Below are positions 51,401-62,368 of a stretch of 64,000 nt of DNA, piece after piece. Position numbers and translations under genes: made by a program. The notes below the pieces were generated by a model that had not been told where the DNA came from, did no database searches, and saw nothing but the letters and a program-made list of their open reading frames with translations. The DNA is from Hyphomicrobiales bacterium (GTDB taxonomy: Bacteria; Pseudomonadota; Alphaproteobacteria; Rhizobiales; Ancalomicrobiaceae). How positions within the stretch are numbered: the stretch's first letter is position 1; each line of letters starts with the position of its first letter. Location of the stretch: the NCBI GenBank assembly GCA_021286855.1, contig JAJTBO010000001.1, forward strand, positions 1 through 64,000. The letters are read 5' to 3'.

Positions 51401-52324
51401 GCGCTCCAGCGCCGAAAGCTGATCGAGCGGCGGCACCGCCCGCAGCATCTCCCGGATGCCGGCGATTTCGTCGTCGATGCGGCTCTCGTCGCGGCGCGAG
51501 GAGAGCCCCTGCTTGAGATCGTCGAGCCGGTCGACGATCTGGCCGTAACCCTGTTCGATCGTCCGGAGCGAGCCCTCGACGTTCGACTGCAGCACCACGT
51601 CGCGCAGTCGGCCGAGTTCGGTGGCCAGCGATTCGACCACCTCGCGCTGCGGCCGCTGTTCGGCCAGCCGATCGATGCGGCCGGCGAGCCGGCGGATCTC
51701 GCCGGAGACCTCCGCCGCGTCGCCGGTGCGGCTCTCGAGCGAGGTGCGCAGGGCGCGGATCTCGGCGAGAAGCGCCGACGACCCGTCGCGATCTTCCTGC
51801 GTGCGCAACTGGTCGATCTTGTCGCCGAGCTCACGAAACCGCAGCTCCAGCGGATCGGCGGCGGCGGCGAGCGGCGGCGCGGCCGGCGTCGAGCGGCGCG
51901 GCTTCGGCGGTTCGGCGCGGCGCGGCGCCCGATCGTCGCCGAGCGCGCGGACCCGGCGGTCGAGCGCCTCGAGGGTTTCCAGAATGCGTCCGGTCTCGTC
52001 GCTACGCCCGGCTGCGGCGCGTGGTCGCGCCGACGTCGCGCCGGACAGCCGGCCGACCGCGGCGGCGATTTCCTCGAGCGCGGCGTCGTCGGCCGGCTCG
52101 ACCCGCGGCGCGCGCGCCGGGCGATCGCCGCCGAGCCGGCGCATCCGTTCGGAGAGGTCGTCGAGACGGCGTTCGAGATCGGCCCCGGCGCGGTCGTCGC
52201 GCCCCCGGCGCGGCGGTTCGGCGAGCGCCTGCACGAGATCGCCGACCGACACGCCGGAGCGGCGCGCGGCGTCGATCACGCGCTGGCGGGCGTCGTCCTC
52301 GAACCCTCGTCCGCTGCGTGCCAT
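48494..52324 (-). CDS. PodJ-like polar localisation protein: coiled coil, TM, Sel1 repeats, peptidoglycan-binding domain
   Basis: 1276 residues. The N-terminal 110 residues include 'ARQRVIDAARRSGVSVGDLVQALAE'. About 115-720 is rich in heptad-like sequence with many Arg/Asp/Glu and 'L..RL..L' units, predicted coiled coil. One membrane helix lies at about 846-865 ('PLVLATAAVVLAILTLQML'). The periplasmic part has Sel1/TPR-like repeats at about 1002-1155 ('AVAWYEKAAAKGYAPAQYRLGIAYEKGLG') and a PG_binding_1 domain at about 1208-1276 ('LKAKGLYSGVVDGDVGPGTRSAIVAFQKKSGLPQTGEID'). This is the domain order of Caulobacter PodJ, which marks a cell pole and organises pili and holdfast. Its presence fits the Tad pilus genes at the left end. 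Confidence 0.88.
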   Translation of the reverse strand: MARSGRGFEDDARQRVIDAARRSGVSVGDLVQALAEPPRRGRDDRAGADLERRLDDLSERMRRLGGDRPARAPRVEPADDAALEEIAAAVGRLSGATSARPRAAAGRSDETGRILETLEALDRRVRALGDDRAPRRAEPPKPRRSTPAAPPLAAAADPLELRFRELGDKIDQLRTQEDRDGSSALLAEIRALRTSLESRTGDAAEVSGEIRRLAGRIDRLAEQRPQREVVESLATELGRLRDVVLQSNVEGSLRTIEQGYGQIVDRLDDLKQGLSSRRDESRIDDEIAGIREMLRAVPPLDQLSALERNLNALSDKFERLTTRVDSKTNAQIERRLADLRAQIEGFDPAKIVVSLDQRLKAVGDKLDALERSARAPAAQERVITLLEELRTLAAGNRAADDIRTVERRLAELGDRIADFDARRPSWEDTDRLHQRIAEIADRLDRIAVDDDRQRSAEALDAAVARLDAAIVRSATPPASERFDARFDEILDRLDRAPASSATADVEELTREIAAMRRDLAANRSTDDLEEQMRLLAERLDRSVAHEGDDDALAQIEDQLARISQQIEANQDRIQDFSGVEAQILRLADRMENQRDDSVAAAREAAREMVRELAGATRDGGLSEETLLALKDDLRALQSAAHDTESRTNETLVSLHDALTGIVGRLAAIEKIAQGSARSAAAARSAAQAAETAAQSATQSTPPARAIEPVEEPIAPEESPAQPTIAGRPVGAGPVARARELLAAASPEDTRPLEPGSGKPSAKPAAAIRASAPPIAAATAAPAAARKADFIAAARRAAQAAASTASAPPKVEAADRATRLGVAEPAASESEGGALSRIGKVLKNRRRPLVLATAAVVLAILTLQMLPGGQPAKNQTAEATIERSRPVEEPQTSVAERSAETVAPKPAEGSVLSKSPTGAPQVGFSMPMSTEGSAGSTIAQPATTATGVAPTIDDKNAQQSKAEDAPATTGSIPTGASTAPAAAAPTTAPAQTDALLPEKIGPEALRRAAAGGDVKAMLEVGLRFSEGKAVSADLAKAVAWYEKAAAKGYAPAQYRLGIAYEKGLGTARDSEKAKAAYRAAAEQGNLRAMHNLGVIYANGRDMANAVTWFQKAADLGLRDSQFNLGIINALGSGVKQDLAVSYKWFALAARQGDGEAEKKMNEVAGHLDKVNLAAARMAVQTWVQRPLDHAANDELRAWGDPATASAAQPTPSPADRIEMVRQAQMMLKAKGLYSGVVDGDVGPGTRSAIVAFQKKSGLPQTGEIDGALLQALSGRAL

Positions 52325-52758
52325 CGTTCTTCCTCCGCCGGCGCACTGCCGTTCGTTTCCCGTTCCGACCGGCGTCGGGACCGGCCGGAACGCCGACGCC
52401 CGATCCGCGACTCGGATGGGAATCCGGCCGGGACTTCGCCGACAGATTTTTCGATCAGGGTAAACAGCAGGTTAACGCCGGGTCGCGACGGCGACGCTTC
52501 GGTAATCTTCCGCGCCTTTTCGCATGGCGAAAACGGCGTTATGTGAAATGAGACACATCGAATGCGGCGAATCGGCCGAGGAGGTGGGTCGCATGGCTGT
52601 CATGCCCGAAATGCACTGCGAATTGATGCCGATCCGACTTGACTGACCGGGGCGGCGGCGAAGAACTTCGACGCGCTCACGACACCGCTCCGCAACGACC
52701 GATCACCCGAGAATCGGCGAACGGAGACGTCGTAGAGAAACAATGAACGAAGTACCGG
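52325..52758. promoter_or_regulatory. Divergent intergenic region between PodJ-like gene and MerR regulator
   Basis: 434 bases with no convincing gene; local AT content rises sharply between 52440 and 52560 and again at 52680-52760. It holds a CtrA-like site (52461-52475, separate entry) and GANTC sequences (GACTC, GAATC, several), the target of the cell-cycle methylase CcrM in alphaproteobacteria. A short plus-strand frame starting near 52540 is not supported by length or ribosome-binding site. Confidence 0.5.
52461..52475 (-). promoter_or_regulatory. CtrA-like binding site upstream of the PodJ-like gene
   Basis: Read on the minus strand: TTAA-CCTGCTG-TTTA, one mismatch from the CtrA consensus TTAA-N7-TTAA, with the favoured TTAACC left half. 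It lies about 140 bases upstream of the PodJ-like start codon. In Caulobacter podJ is cell-cycle regulated. One site found by eye is only suggestive. Confidence 0.4.
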
Positions 52759-53211
52759 ATGGATCTATTGGCGATGGATGGCGCAGAGGACTTGGCGTCT
52801 CTCCTCCATGAGGAGATCGACGACTCCGATCGATCATGGACGATCGGGGAGCTTGCCCGCGAGTACGACGTGACGTTGCGGGCGATGCGTTTCTACGAGG
52901 CCAAGGGCCTCCTCAAGCCGAAGCGGGACGGAACGATCCGGCTCTACGACGCCGAGAACCGACGTCGTCTGCAGGTCGTTCTGCGGGCCAAGAAGGTCGG
53001 TTTCTCGCTGATCGAGATCCGCGACCTCCTCGCGTCGACCGGCGGCCGCGAGCCGATCGATCGGCGCAAGGCCAACCTCCGCGAACGGCTGCTGCGTCAG
53101 ACCGAACTGCTGGAGGCGCAACGCGCCGAGGCCGAAGCGGCGCTGGCGGCGATCGGCGAGGAGATCACCGCGCTCGATCGCGCGCTCGGCCTGCCGGCGG
53201 CCTCCGCCTGA
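52759..53211 (+). CDS. MerR family transcriptional regulator
   Basis: 150 residues. The HTH_MerR domain at about 26-95: 'WTIGELAREYDVTLRAMRFYEAKGLLKPKRDGTIRLYDAENRRRLQVVLRAKKVGFSLIEIRDLL'. A C-terminal coiled coil (about 105-145) provides the dimer helix. No Cys or His metal site is visible, so it probably senses an organic ligand or acts with another factor. The extra N-terminal 25 acidic residues are common in the rhizobial members. ATG 52759 or 52774 can start it. It converges on the IalB-family gene with a strong hairpin between. Confidence 0.88.
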   Translation: MDLLAMDGAEDLASLLHEEIDDSDRSWTIGELAREYDVTLRAMRFYEAKGLLKPKRDGTIRLYDAENRRRLQVVLRAKKVGFSLIEIRDLLASTGGREPIDRRKANLRERLLRQTELLEAQRAEAEAALAAIGEEITALDRALGLPAASA

Positions 53212-53216
53212 AACGA

Positions 53217-53243
53217 CGACGGGCTCCCCGAGGGAGCCCGTCG
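53217..53243. terminator. Perfect 11-bp hairpin between converging genes
   Basis: CGACGGGCTCC, loop CCGAG, GGAGCCCGTCG, six bases after the MerR stop and 28 bases before the IalB-family stop. GC-rich perfect stem; only weak T-content follows (AATTCTC on plus). Probably a bidirectional terminator for both genes. Confidence 0.75.
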
Positions 53244-53270
53244 AATTCTCGAGCGGTGCGGGAGCGCGGC

Positions 53271-53942
53271 TCAGGGCTTGCCCTGGCTCGCCTTGCGCTG
53301 CTCTTCGCGCAGTTGCTCCTCGATGCTCTTCTGCTTTTCCTGAATCTCGCCGGCGATCGCCTCTTCGCGCTTCTTCAGCGCCGCCTCGTCGAGCGGCTTG
53401 CCTTCGTTCGCCGCCTTGAAGCTGGCCAACGGAACGGTGAAGGTGACTTCGTTCGAGGTCTGGCCGTAGGCGGTGATGGAGAGCTGGCCGCCCTTCTTCA
53501 TCGCGCTCACGAAGGCTTCGTTGCTGACCATCTGGGCGACGCAGCCGTCCGGCGCGCACATGCCGAACTTGGCGTCCTCGCCCTTGTTCTGGTCGACCTG
53601 GACCTTGAGGCCCGGCTGCAGCAGGAGGCCGGTCGGCATGATCATCTCGACGATCTTGCGCGCCTCGCCGGTCGCCTCGACGATCGCCACCGAGGCGAGG
53701 AACTGCCCGCCGGCGGTGCGCAGGTCGTAGGCGGTCTTGCAGAGCTCCTTCTTCTGCTTGTCGTCCGACCGACAGACCTTGATCCAGGTGTCGGTCATCG
53801 GCGACGCCGACTGCGCCGACGCCGGCCCGGCGAGCGCCGTGGCGAGAGTGGCGGCGCCCAGGATCGCGGCGCCCAGGACCGCGGCGAAGGAGAGCGGAGC
53901 GCGAACGGCGTTCGCGGCGAACTTCGCGACTGTGACGGTCAT
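53271..53942 (-). CDS. Invasion-associated locus B (IalB) family periplasmic protein
   Basis: 223 residues. A long signal peptide (hydrophobic to about residue 40, 'LAGPASAQ') is followed by the IalB domain: 'DTWIKVCRSDDKQKKELCKTAYDLRTAGGQFLASVAIVEATGEARKIVEMIMPTGLLLQPGLKVQVD', 'FGMCAPDGCVAQM', with four Cys likely paired. A Lys/Glu/Gln-rich coiled tail closes the protein. IalB was named in Bartonella, but the family is widespread in free-living rhizobia with no known activity. The ATG 53942 has a GGGAAG ribosome-binding site; ATG 53990 is possible. Confidence 0.88.
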   Translation of the reverse strand: MTVTVAKFAANAVRAPLSFAAVLGAAILGAATLATALAGPASAQSASPMTDTWIKVCRSDDKQKKELCKTAYDLRTAGGQFLASVAIVEATGEARKIVEMIMPTGLLLQPGLKVQVDQNKGEDAKFGMCAPDGCVAQMVSNEAFVSAMKKGGQLSITAYGQTSNEVTFTVPLASFKAANEGKPLDEAALKKREEAIAGEIQEKQKSIEEQLREEQRKASQGKP

Positions 53943-54122
53943 CGTCTTCCCGATCCTCGAGAGATTGTCGAATGTGTCGAACTCGGTCATAGCCTCGGCA
54001 GCGCCACGGTTCAATGGGCAGGCTGTCCGCGGCCGTCCGGATCCGCCGCCGTCGTCTGGCGGTTCAATGCGGCGAGACGGTGACGAGACGCGATCGATCG
54101 GCGTGACGAGGGAGGGGAAGTC

Positions 54123-55941
<1,819 letters not shown>

Positions 55942-56610
55942 TTGGCCACCAATCCGGGTTATCGGTTCGTGATCGCGGACGACCATCCGCTGTTCCGAGG
56001 TGCGTTGCGTCAGACGCTGGAGGGCCTCTTCGACGGGGTCGTGATCGCCGAGGCCGGCTCGCTCGAGGCCGTGTCCAAGATCCTGGAGGAGGGTGACGAG
56101 GTCGACCTGGTTCTGCTCGATCTGAACATGCCGGGCGTCCGCGGCTTCTCCGGTCTGATGTATCTGCGCGCTCAGTTCCCGGCCGTTCCCGTCGTGGTCG
56201 TCTCAGCCAACGAAGACCCCGCCACCATCCGCCGCTGCATGGAGTTCGGCGCCGCCGGTTTCGTGCCGAAGTCGCTCGGCACCGACACGATCCGCGAGGC
56301 TCTGTCGACGGTGATGGCCGGCGACGTCTGGACCCCGGCCGACGTCGACCTCTCGGCCCTGCCGGCCGACGAGACGGCGAAGCTCGTCCAGCGCCTCGCC
56401 ACGCTGACGCCGCAGCAGGTCCGCGTCCTGATGATGCTCTCGGAAGGCCTGCTCAACAAGCAGATCGCCTACGAGCTCGGCGTCTCCGAGGCGACGGTCA
56501 AGGCGCACGTCTCGGCGATCCTGCAGAAGCTCGGCGTCGAGAGCCGCACCCAGGCCGTCATCGCCGCCTCGAAGATCGAATCGGGCCAGTGGCAGGCCGT
56601 AGGGGCGTGA
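55942..56610 (+). CDS. LuxR-family response regulator, CrbR/ErdR type
   Basis: 222 residues. Receiver (about 8-125): 'FVIADDHPLFRGALRQTLEGLF', phospho-Asp in 'LVLLDLNMPGVRGFSGLMYL', 'VVVVSANEDPATIRRCMEFGAAGFVPKS'. LuxR HTH (about 150-212): 'LTPQQVRVLMMLSEGLLNKQIAYELGVSEATVKAHVSAILQKLGV'. The whole layout matches CrbR/ErdR/EraR regulators that control acetyl-CoA synthetase and acetate or ethanol use. The TTG start is supported by GGAGGAA 5 bases upstream. It converges on the symporter-fused hybrid kinase, its likely partner, with 73 bases between. Confidence 0.88.
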   Translation: MATNPGYRFVIADDHPLFRGALRQTLEGLFDGVVIAEAGSLEAVSKILEEGDEVDLVLLDLNMPGVRGFSGLMYLRAQFPAVPVVVVSANEDPATIRRCMEFGAAGFVPKSLGTDTIREALSTVMAGDVWTPADVDLSALPADETAKLVQRLATLTPQQVRVLMMLSEGLLNKQIAYELGVSEATVKAHVSAILQKLGVESRTQAVIAASKIESGQWQAVGA

Positions 56611-56683
56611 TCGCCTCCCACCGATGAATGATGTGCGGCGGCTCGCGAGGGCCGCCGTTTTCGTCTCCGTGCGGCCCCGCGCC

Positions 56684-59600
56684 TCACTCCGCCGCCGCCT
56701 TTGCCGCCCGCCACTGCGCCAACACCGCCCGGAGCGCCGCCGGCTTGACCGGCTTGTTGAGGATCGAGATCGACTTCTCGGTCGCCTCGCCGCGCACTTG
56801 CGGGCCGCGGTCGGCGGTGATCAGCGCCGCCGGCAGATCCGAGCCGAACCGCCATCTGAGCTGCACCACGGCGTCGATGCCGTTGCCGTCGTCGAGGTGA
56901 TAGTCGACGAGCAGCATGTCCGGCCCGCGCCCGGTCTCCTTGACCAGTTCGGCGAGATGTTCGGAGGCTTCCTTCTGGTCGCGCGCCTTGACGACGCGGA
57001 CGCCCCAGCCGACCAGCAGCGCCTCCATGCCGTCGAGGATCTTCTCCTCGTTGTCGAGGCAGAGCACCGTCATGCCGTCGAACCGCGTCGAGGCCGGCCG
57101 CGGCGCGCCGTCGTTGGCGGCGGTGTCCGGCATCGCCGCGCCCGTCGGCACCTCGACGAAGAAACGCGAGCCCTTGCCCGGTTCCGAGGCGAGGCCGATC
57201 GTATGGACCAACACGCGCGAGATGCGTTCGACGATCGACAGGCCGAGGCCGAGGCCGCGGGCGACCTTGGCGCCCTGGTCGAGGCGCTGGAACTCCTGGA
57301 AGATCACCTTCTGCTGATCGGACGAGATGCCGAGGCCGGTGTCGAGCACTTCCACCGAGATCCGCCCGCGATGGCGACGCGCGCCGACCAGCACCCGCCC
57401 GCGCGGCGTGTACTTGATCGCGTTCGAGACGAGATTCTGGATCAGGCGGCGCAGCAGCCGCCGGTCCGAACGCACCCACAGCGAGCACGGCAGCACCGTC
57501 AGCTCGAGGCCGCGGTCGCGCGCCACCGGTTCGAACTCGACCTTCAGCGCCTTGAGGATCTCGTCGATCCGGAACACGCCGAATTCCGGTTTCAGCGCGC
57601 CGGCGTCGAGCCGCGAGATGTCGAGCAGCGCGCCGAGGATCTCCTCGACCGCGTCGAGCGACTGGTCGATGTTCACGGCATGCGTCTCGAGCGGTCCCTG
57701 CGCCGTCTTTTCGACCAGGGAGGTGGCGTAGAGCCGCGCCGCGTTGAGCGGTTGCAGGATGTCGTGGCCGGCGGCGGCGAGAAAGCGCGTCTTGCCGATG
57801 TTGGCCTCGTCGGCCTCGGCCTTGGCCCGCGACAGCTCGCCGTTCAGCCGGGTCAGCTCCTCGGTGCGCTCGCGCACCCGCCGCTCCAGCGTCTCGTTGG
57901 CTCGCGCCAACGCCTCGGCCGAAGTGACGCGTTCGGTGATGTCGGTCCAGGTGGTGACGATGCCGCCGTCCGGCATCGGCGAGGTGCGCACCTCGATCAC
58001 CGCGTCGGTCGAGGTCAGACGTTCGTGATAGGTCTCCATCCGCCGGATCAGGCGGTCGAGCCGGTCCTTGATGATCCGTTCGGGATTGCCGGGGCCGAAC
58101 TCGCCGTGTTCGGCCCGGTCGCGCACGATCGTCTGCAGCGACACGCCGACCTGGGCCAGATCCGGCGACAGATCGAGGATCTGGCGGAACTGCCGGTTCC
58201 AGCAGATCAGACCGAGCTCCCGGTCGAACACCGAGATGCCCTGGCCGACCTGATCGAGCGCGATCTGCAGGAGGTCGCGGTTGTACTGGATCGCGGCGGA
58301 GGCGTCGTCGAGCAGCTTCATCGCCGCCTTGGCGGAGGGATCGCGTCGCTTGACCAGGAGCGACAGGACGAGCCGCGACGACGCCGCGCCGATCGCCGAG
58401 GCGAGCAACTGCTCGGCGAAGCGCAGCATGTGCAGATCGGCCGGCCGATCGCCGGAGACCGCCAGCGCGTGCGATTGGCCGAATTCGCCGAAGGCCCGCC
58501 GCGTCCGGTCCTCGCCGAGATAGCGCGCCACCGTCGAGACGAGGTCGTCGACCGTCACGGCGGTGCGCCAGCGCCTCAACGCCGGCGTCGGCACGAATTC
58601 CGAGGGCACGAAGACGTTGGCCTGCAGGCGTTCGATCGGCTCCTGCGCCCGCGTCAAGGAGATCGAGACGAAGGCGGCAGTGTTGAACAACAGGCTCCAG
58701 AACACCCCGTGGGCGAGCGGGTCGAAGGAGAGCGAGAACAGCGCCTGCGGCCTGAGCAGCCACAGGCCGAACGGTCCGTGCAGCAGGAACGACGAGGAGC
58801 CATAGCCGGCTTCCACGAAGGTCGGCACCGCCAGCGTGTAGATCCACACGACGAAGCCGACGACGATGCCGGCGATGGCGCCGCGCGCCGTGCCGCGCCG
58901 CCAGAACAGCGCGCCGAAGAAGGCCGGCGCGAACTGCGCGATCGCAGCGAAGGCGAGAAGGCCGATGTCGGACAGCGCCGAGGCGTCGGCGACCAACCGG
59001 TGATAGACGTAGGCGAGCATCAGGATCGCGAAGATCGCCACCCGGCGGACCAGGATCAGAACCCGCATCATGTCGGGCTCGCCGCGTCCTTCCCGACCGA
59101 TCCGCCGAACCAGGATCGGCGCGACCAGCTCGTTGCAGACCATCACGGCGAGCGCCACCGAGGCGACGATCACCATGGCGGTCGCCGCCGACAGCCCGCC
59201 GACGAAGGCGATGACGGTGACGACCGAAGCGCCCGCGTCGAGCGGCAGGCGCAGGACGTAGGAATCCGCCTGGATCGTGGTGCCGTAGCGAACCAGACCG
59301 CCGAGCGCGATCGGGATCACGAACAGATTGATCGCCACCAGATAGAGCGGGAACAGCCATCGCGCCCGTTTCAACTCGTCCGGCGTGTGGTTCTCGACCA
59401 CCCCGACGTGGAACATCCGCGGCAACAGGAGGATGGCGAAGAACGACAATGTCGTCATCACGATCCAGTTGCCGCCGGAGAGCCCGCCGGCGAGCACGTG
59501 ATTGCCGATCGGATTGTCGACGATCGACCGCAGGATGTCGTTCGGCCCGTCGAACAGCACGAAGGTGACGTAGATGCCGACGATCGAAAACGAGACGAGC

Positions 59601-60208
59601 TTGACGACCGATTCCGTCGCCACCGCCAGCATCAGGCCCTGCTGATGCTCGGTCGCGTCGACGTGGCGGGTGCCGAACAGGCAGGCGAAGGCCGCCATGC
59701 CGAGCGCCACCGTCAGCGGCACGTCGGGATGGAACGGCGCCGGCCCGAGCCCGAAGTCGAGGTGGTCGACCAGCGTCGTCACCGACGCCGAGACCGCCTT
59801 CAGCTGCAACGCGATATAGGGGACGATGCCGACCAGCGCGATCAACGTGACGACCGCGGCGAGACGCTGGCTCTTGCCGTAACGCGCCGCGATGAAGTCG
59901 GCGATCGAGGTGATGCGCTCCGCCTTGGCCAGCCGGATCATCCGCTCGAGGATGCGATGGCCGAACAGATAGAGCAGGATCGGCCCGATGTAGATCGTCA
60001 GGAAGTCGAGACCCTTGACCGCGGCCTGACCGACCGAGCCGAAGAAGGTCCAGGAGGTGCAGTAGACGCCGAGGGAGAGCGCGTAGATCGTCGGACGGCC
60101 GAGGATCGGGGAAACCTTTTCGGCGCGGCGGTCGCCGAGATGGGCGATGCCGAACAGGACGCCGATGTAGCCGATGGCCACGGCGAGGACGAGCCATCCC
60201 TGAATCAT
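56684..60208 (-). CDS. Symporter-domain hybrid sensor kinase (NahK/ErcS' / CrbS-MxtR type)
   Basis: 1174 residues. About 1-510 is a sodium:solute symporter fold of about 12-13 helices ('[22 protein letters not shown]', '[16 protein letters not shown]', '[22 protein letters not shown]'). A STAC-like linker, then a PAS domain (about 665-775, '[22 protein letters not shown]'), a coiled coil, HisKA with His in '[19 protein letters not shown]', HATPase with '[13 protein letters not shown]' and '[12 protein letters not shown]', and a C-terminal receiver with Asp in '[13 protein letters not shown]'. Kinases of this build include CrbS of Vibrio and MxtR of Pseudomonas, which act on acetate metabolism with a LuxR-type regulator such as the neighbouring gene. 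Confidence 0.9.
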   Translation of the reverse strand: MIQGWLVLAVAIGYIGVLFGIAHLGDRRAEKVSPILGRPTIYALSLGVYCTSWTFFGSVGQAAVKGLDFLTIYIGPILLYLFGHRILERMIRLAKAERITSIADFIAARYGKSQRLAAVVTLIALVGIVPYIALQLKAVSASVTTLVDHLDFGLGPAPFHPDVPLTVALGMAAFACLFGTRHVDATEHQQGLMLAVATESVVKLVSFSIVGIYVTFVLFDGPNDILRSIVDNPIGNHVLAGGLSGGNWIVMTTLSFFAILLLPRMFHVGVVENHTPDELKRARWLFPLYLVAINLFVIPIALGGLVRYGTTIQADSYVLRLPLDAGASVVTVIAFVGGLSAATAMVIVASVALAVMVCNELVAPILVRRIGREGRGEPDMMRVLILVRRVAIFAILMLAYVYHRLVADASALSDIGLLAFAAIAQFAPAFFGALFWRRGTARGAIAGIVVGFVVWIYTLAVPTFVEAGYGSSSFLLHGPFGLWLLRPQALFSLSFDPLAHGVFWSLLFNTAAFVSISLTRAQEPIERLQANVFVPSEFVPTPALRRWRTAVTVDDLVSTVARYLGEDRTRRAFGEFGQSHALAVSGDRPADLHMLRFAEQLLASAIGAASSRLVLSLLVKRRDPSAKAAMKLLDDASAAIQYNRDLLQIALDQVGQGISVFDRELGLICWNRQFRQILDLSPDLAQVGVSLQTIVRDRAEHGEFGPGNPERIIKDRLDRLIRRMETYHERLTSTDAVIEVRTSPMPDGGIVTTWTDITERVTSAEALARANETLERRVRERTEELTRLNGELSRAKAEADEANIGKTRFLAAAGHDILQPLNAARLYATSLVEKTAQGPLETHAVNIDQSLDAVEEILGALLDISRLDAGALKPEFGVFRIDEILKALKVEFEPVARDRGLELTVLPCSLWVRSDRRLLRRLIQNLVSNAIKYTPRGRVLVGARRHRGRISVEVLDTGLGISSDQQKVIFQEFQRLDQGAKVARGLGLGLSIVERISRVLVHTIGLASEPGKGSRFFVEVPTGAAMPDTAANDGAPRPASTRFDGMTVLCLDNEEKILDGMEALLVGWGVRVVKARDQKEASEHLAELVKETGRGPDMLLVDYHLDDGNGIDAVVQLRWRFGSDLPAALITADRGPQVRGEATEKSISILNKPVKPAALRAVLAQWRAAKAAAE

Positions 60209-60479
60209 GGTTCGGCGGCCTTCTCGATCACGAAAACTCCCGTGCCGGCGCGAACGGACGTCATTTCATAGATCACGAGCGAACCGGGTCTGTCCATCGC
60301 GCGGGCGTCTCGAAAGCTGCATTTCGAGGAATTTTTTTCGACTTTCGTCTGTGCCGTTGTGCGTCGGGCGAGAGCATGGGAAGAGTTGCGCCGGACGAGG
60401 ACGGGACCCGACGAAGAGGCGCCCGCGCGCACCGGATGGCGAATTAGGCGGTTCTCCCGCCCCGGACGGAGTGATCGAG

Positions 60480-60905
60480 ATGCTCAAGGAGTTCAAGGAA
60501 TTCGCCCTCAAGGGCAACGTCGTCGACCTCGCCATCGGCGTGATCATCGGCGGCGCCTTCGGCAAGATCGTCGACAGCATGGTCGGCGACGTGATCATGC
60601 CGGTCATCGGCGCGCTGACCGGCGGCCTCGACTTCTCCAACAAGTTCGTCCTGCTGAAGAGCCTGCTCGGCGGCGGCGACGCGCCGGCGACCTACGCCAA
60701 GGCCAAGGAGATGGGCGCGACGTTGGGCTACGGCCAGTTCCTGACCGTGACGTTGAACTTCCTGATCATCGCCTTCGTCCTGTTCCTGGTGGTCAAGGGC
60801 ATGAACCGGCTGAAGAAGCAGGAGGCGGCCGCGCCCGCGCCGGCGCCCGAGCCGACCAAGAGCGAGGTCCTGCTCGAAGAGATCCGCGATCTCCTCAAGA
60901 AGTGA
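60480..60905 (+). CDS. mscL: Large-conductance mechanosensitive channel
   Basis: 141 residues. '[51 protein letters not shown]' is TM1 with the family's N-terminal amphipathic helix, '[30 protein letters not shown]' is TM2, and '[15 protein letters not shown]' is the cytoplasmic helix bundle. It forms the pentameric emergency valve against osmotic down-shock. The ATG follows GGAG; a GTG three codons upstream is possible. It has its own terminator. Confidence 0.97.
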   Translation: MLKEFKEFALKGNVVDLAIGVIIGGAFGKIVDSMVGDVIMPVIGALTGGLDFSNKFVLLKSLLGGGDAPATYAKAKEMGATLGYGQFLTVTLNFLIIAFVLFLVVKGMNRLKKQEAAAPAPAPEPTKSEVLLEEIRDLLKK

Positions 60906-60920
60906 GATCGACCCGACGAG

Positions 60921-60955
60921 AACGCCCCGACGCATCCGCCGTCGGGGCGTTTCGA
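60921..60955 (+). terminator. Terminator after mscL
   Basis: ACGCCCCGACG (60922-60932), seven-base loop, CGTCGGGGCGT (60940-60950), then TTTCG. A perfect 11-bp stem with a short T-run, 16 bases after the mscL stop. Confidence 0.8.
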
Positions 60956-61080
60956 TTCATCGCCGCCGTCGATCGGTGCGATGCGAAACTTTGATGCCGG
61001 ACGCTCGTGCGACCCGTTAGTCTCGGGACGGCTCCGCCATCGCCGCGCCGTTCGCCGTCTCCCTTGCGAAGAGATCCGCC

Positions 61081-62265
61081 ATGACCGACTTTCTCGCCTC
61101 CCTCCGCCCCGAAGCCCTCGACGCGCCGCCTTCCGGCATCGTCGAGGTGTGGAACTACGGGCGTCTGCGCGAAGGCCTGATCCCGATGTGGGCCGGCGAG
61201 GGCGATCTGCCGACGCCCGCCTTCGTCTGCGAGGCGGCGACCCGTTCGCTCGCCGCCGGCGAGACCTTCTACACCTGGCAGCGCGGCGTGCCGGAGTTGC
61301 GCGAGGCGCTGGCGCGCTACAACGCGCGTCTCTACGGCGGCGAATTTTCCCCCGATCGCTTCTTCGTCACCGCCTCCGGCATGCAGGCGATCCAGATCGC
61401 CCTGACCGCGCTCGCCGGCCCCGGCGACGAGGTGATCCTGCCGACCCCGGCCTGGCCGAACTTCGCGGCCGCCGTCGGCGTGCGCGGCGCGCGCGTCGTC
61501 GAGGCGCCGATGAGCTTCGGCAATCGTGGTTGGACGCTCGATCTCGACCGCCTCGCCGACGCCGTGACGCCTGCGACCAAGGCGATCTTCATGAACAGCC
61601 CGGCCAACCCGACCGGCTGGACGGCGACCCGCGACGAACTCGCCGCCATCCTCGACCTCGCCCGATCGAAGGGCGTGTGGATCGTCGCCGACGAGGTCTA
61701 CGGCCGCTTCGTCTGGGACGGCTCGCCGCGCGCGCCCTCCTTCCACGACGTCGCCGGTCCCGACGACCGGGTCGTCTTCGTCAACACCTTCTCCAAGAAC
61801 TGGGCGATGACCGGCTGGCGCGTCGGCTGGATCGAGGCTCCTCCGCAACTCGGCGACGTGATCGAGAACCTGATCCAGTACTCGACCTCTGGCGTCGCCG
61901 TCTTCGTGCAGCGCGCCGCCACCGCCGCCCTCGACCATGGCGAGGGCTTCCTCGACCACCAGCTCCGCCGCATCGGAGAAAGCCGCGCGCTGCTGATGGA
62001 GGCGCTCGCCGGAACCGGCCGCGCCCGCTTCGTGCCGCCGGCCGGGGCCTTCTACCTGTTCTTCGGCGTCGAGGGCGAAGACGACGCCGGCGACCTCGCC
62101 CTGCGCCTCGTCGACGAGGCCGGACTGGGGCTCGCCCCGGGCCTCGCCTTCGGCCGCGCCGGCGCGGGATTCCTGCGCCTGTGCTACGCCCGCGGACCCG
62201 ACAGCATGCGCGAGGCGAGCCGGCGTCTCGCCGACTGGCTCTCGGCGCGTCCGCTTCGGGCTTGA
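61081..62265 (+). CDS. Class I/II PLP-dependent aminotransferase
   Basis: 394 residues, fold type I. 'LIPMWAGEGDLPTPAFVCEAATRSLAAGETFYTWQRGVPELREALARY', 'VTASGMQAIQIALTALAGPGDEVILPTPAWPNFAAAV', 'NSPANPTGW', 'IVADEVYGRFVWDG' and the Schiff-base Lys in 'FSKNWAMTGWRVGW'. Closest to the AspC/AlaT-like subgroup Ib; the substrate cannot be set from sequence. It is a single gene between mscL and fixL, 103 bases before the latter; a link with FixLJ is not evident. It starts with ATG, with GAAGAG upstream. Confidence 0.92.
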   Translation: MTDFLASLRPEALDAPPSGIVEVWNYGRLREGLIPMWAGEGDLPTPAFVCEAATRSLAAGETFYTWQRGVPELREALARYNARLYGGEFSPDRFFVTASGMQAIQIALTALAGPGDEVILPTPAWPNFAAAVGVRGARVVEAPMSFGNRGWTLDLDRLADAVTPATKAIFMNSPANPTGWTATRDELAAILDLARSKGVWIVADEVYGRFVWDGSPRAPSFHDVAGPDDRVVFVNTFSKNWAMTGWRVGWIEAPPQLGDVIENLIQYSTSGVAVFVQRAATAALDHGEGFLDHQLRRIGESRALLMEALAGTGRARFVPPAGAFYLFFGVEGEDDAGDLALRLVDEAGLGLAPGLAFGRAGAGFLRLCYARGPDSMREASRRLADWLSARPLRA

Positions 62266-62368
62266 GAATCGCGACAATTCCGTCTGATATGTGTAGATCT
62301 TCGGATGTCCGGGGAGCGGGCGGGCCGTCGCGGCCCGTTCGCAGGTATCGCGTGGGGAGCCGTCGCTC

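Noticed and set aside
56469-60197. Long open frames antisense to and out of phase with the symporter-kinase gene (also 56624-60271 on plus)
   Set aside because: The translated products are repetitive Arg/Asp/His-rich strings without any domain, while the minus-strand kinase frame has continuous recognisable motifs.
62266-62368. FNR/FixK box (TTGAT-N4-ATCAA) upstream of fixL
   Set aside because: No sequence with both half-sites could be found in this gap.
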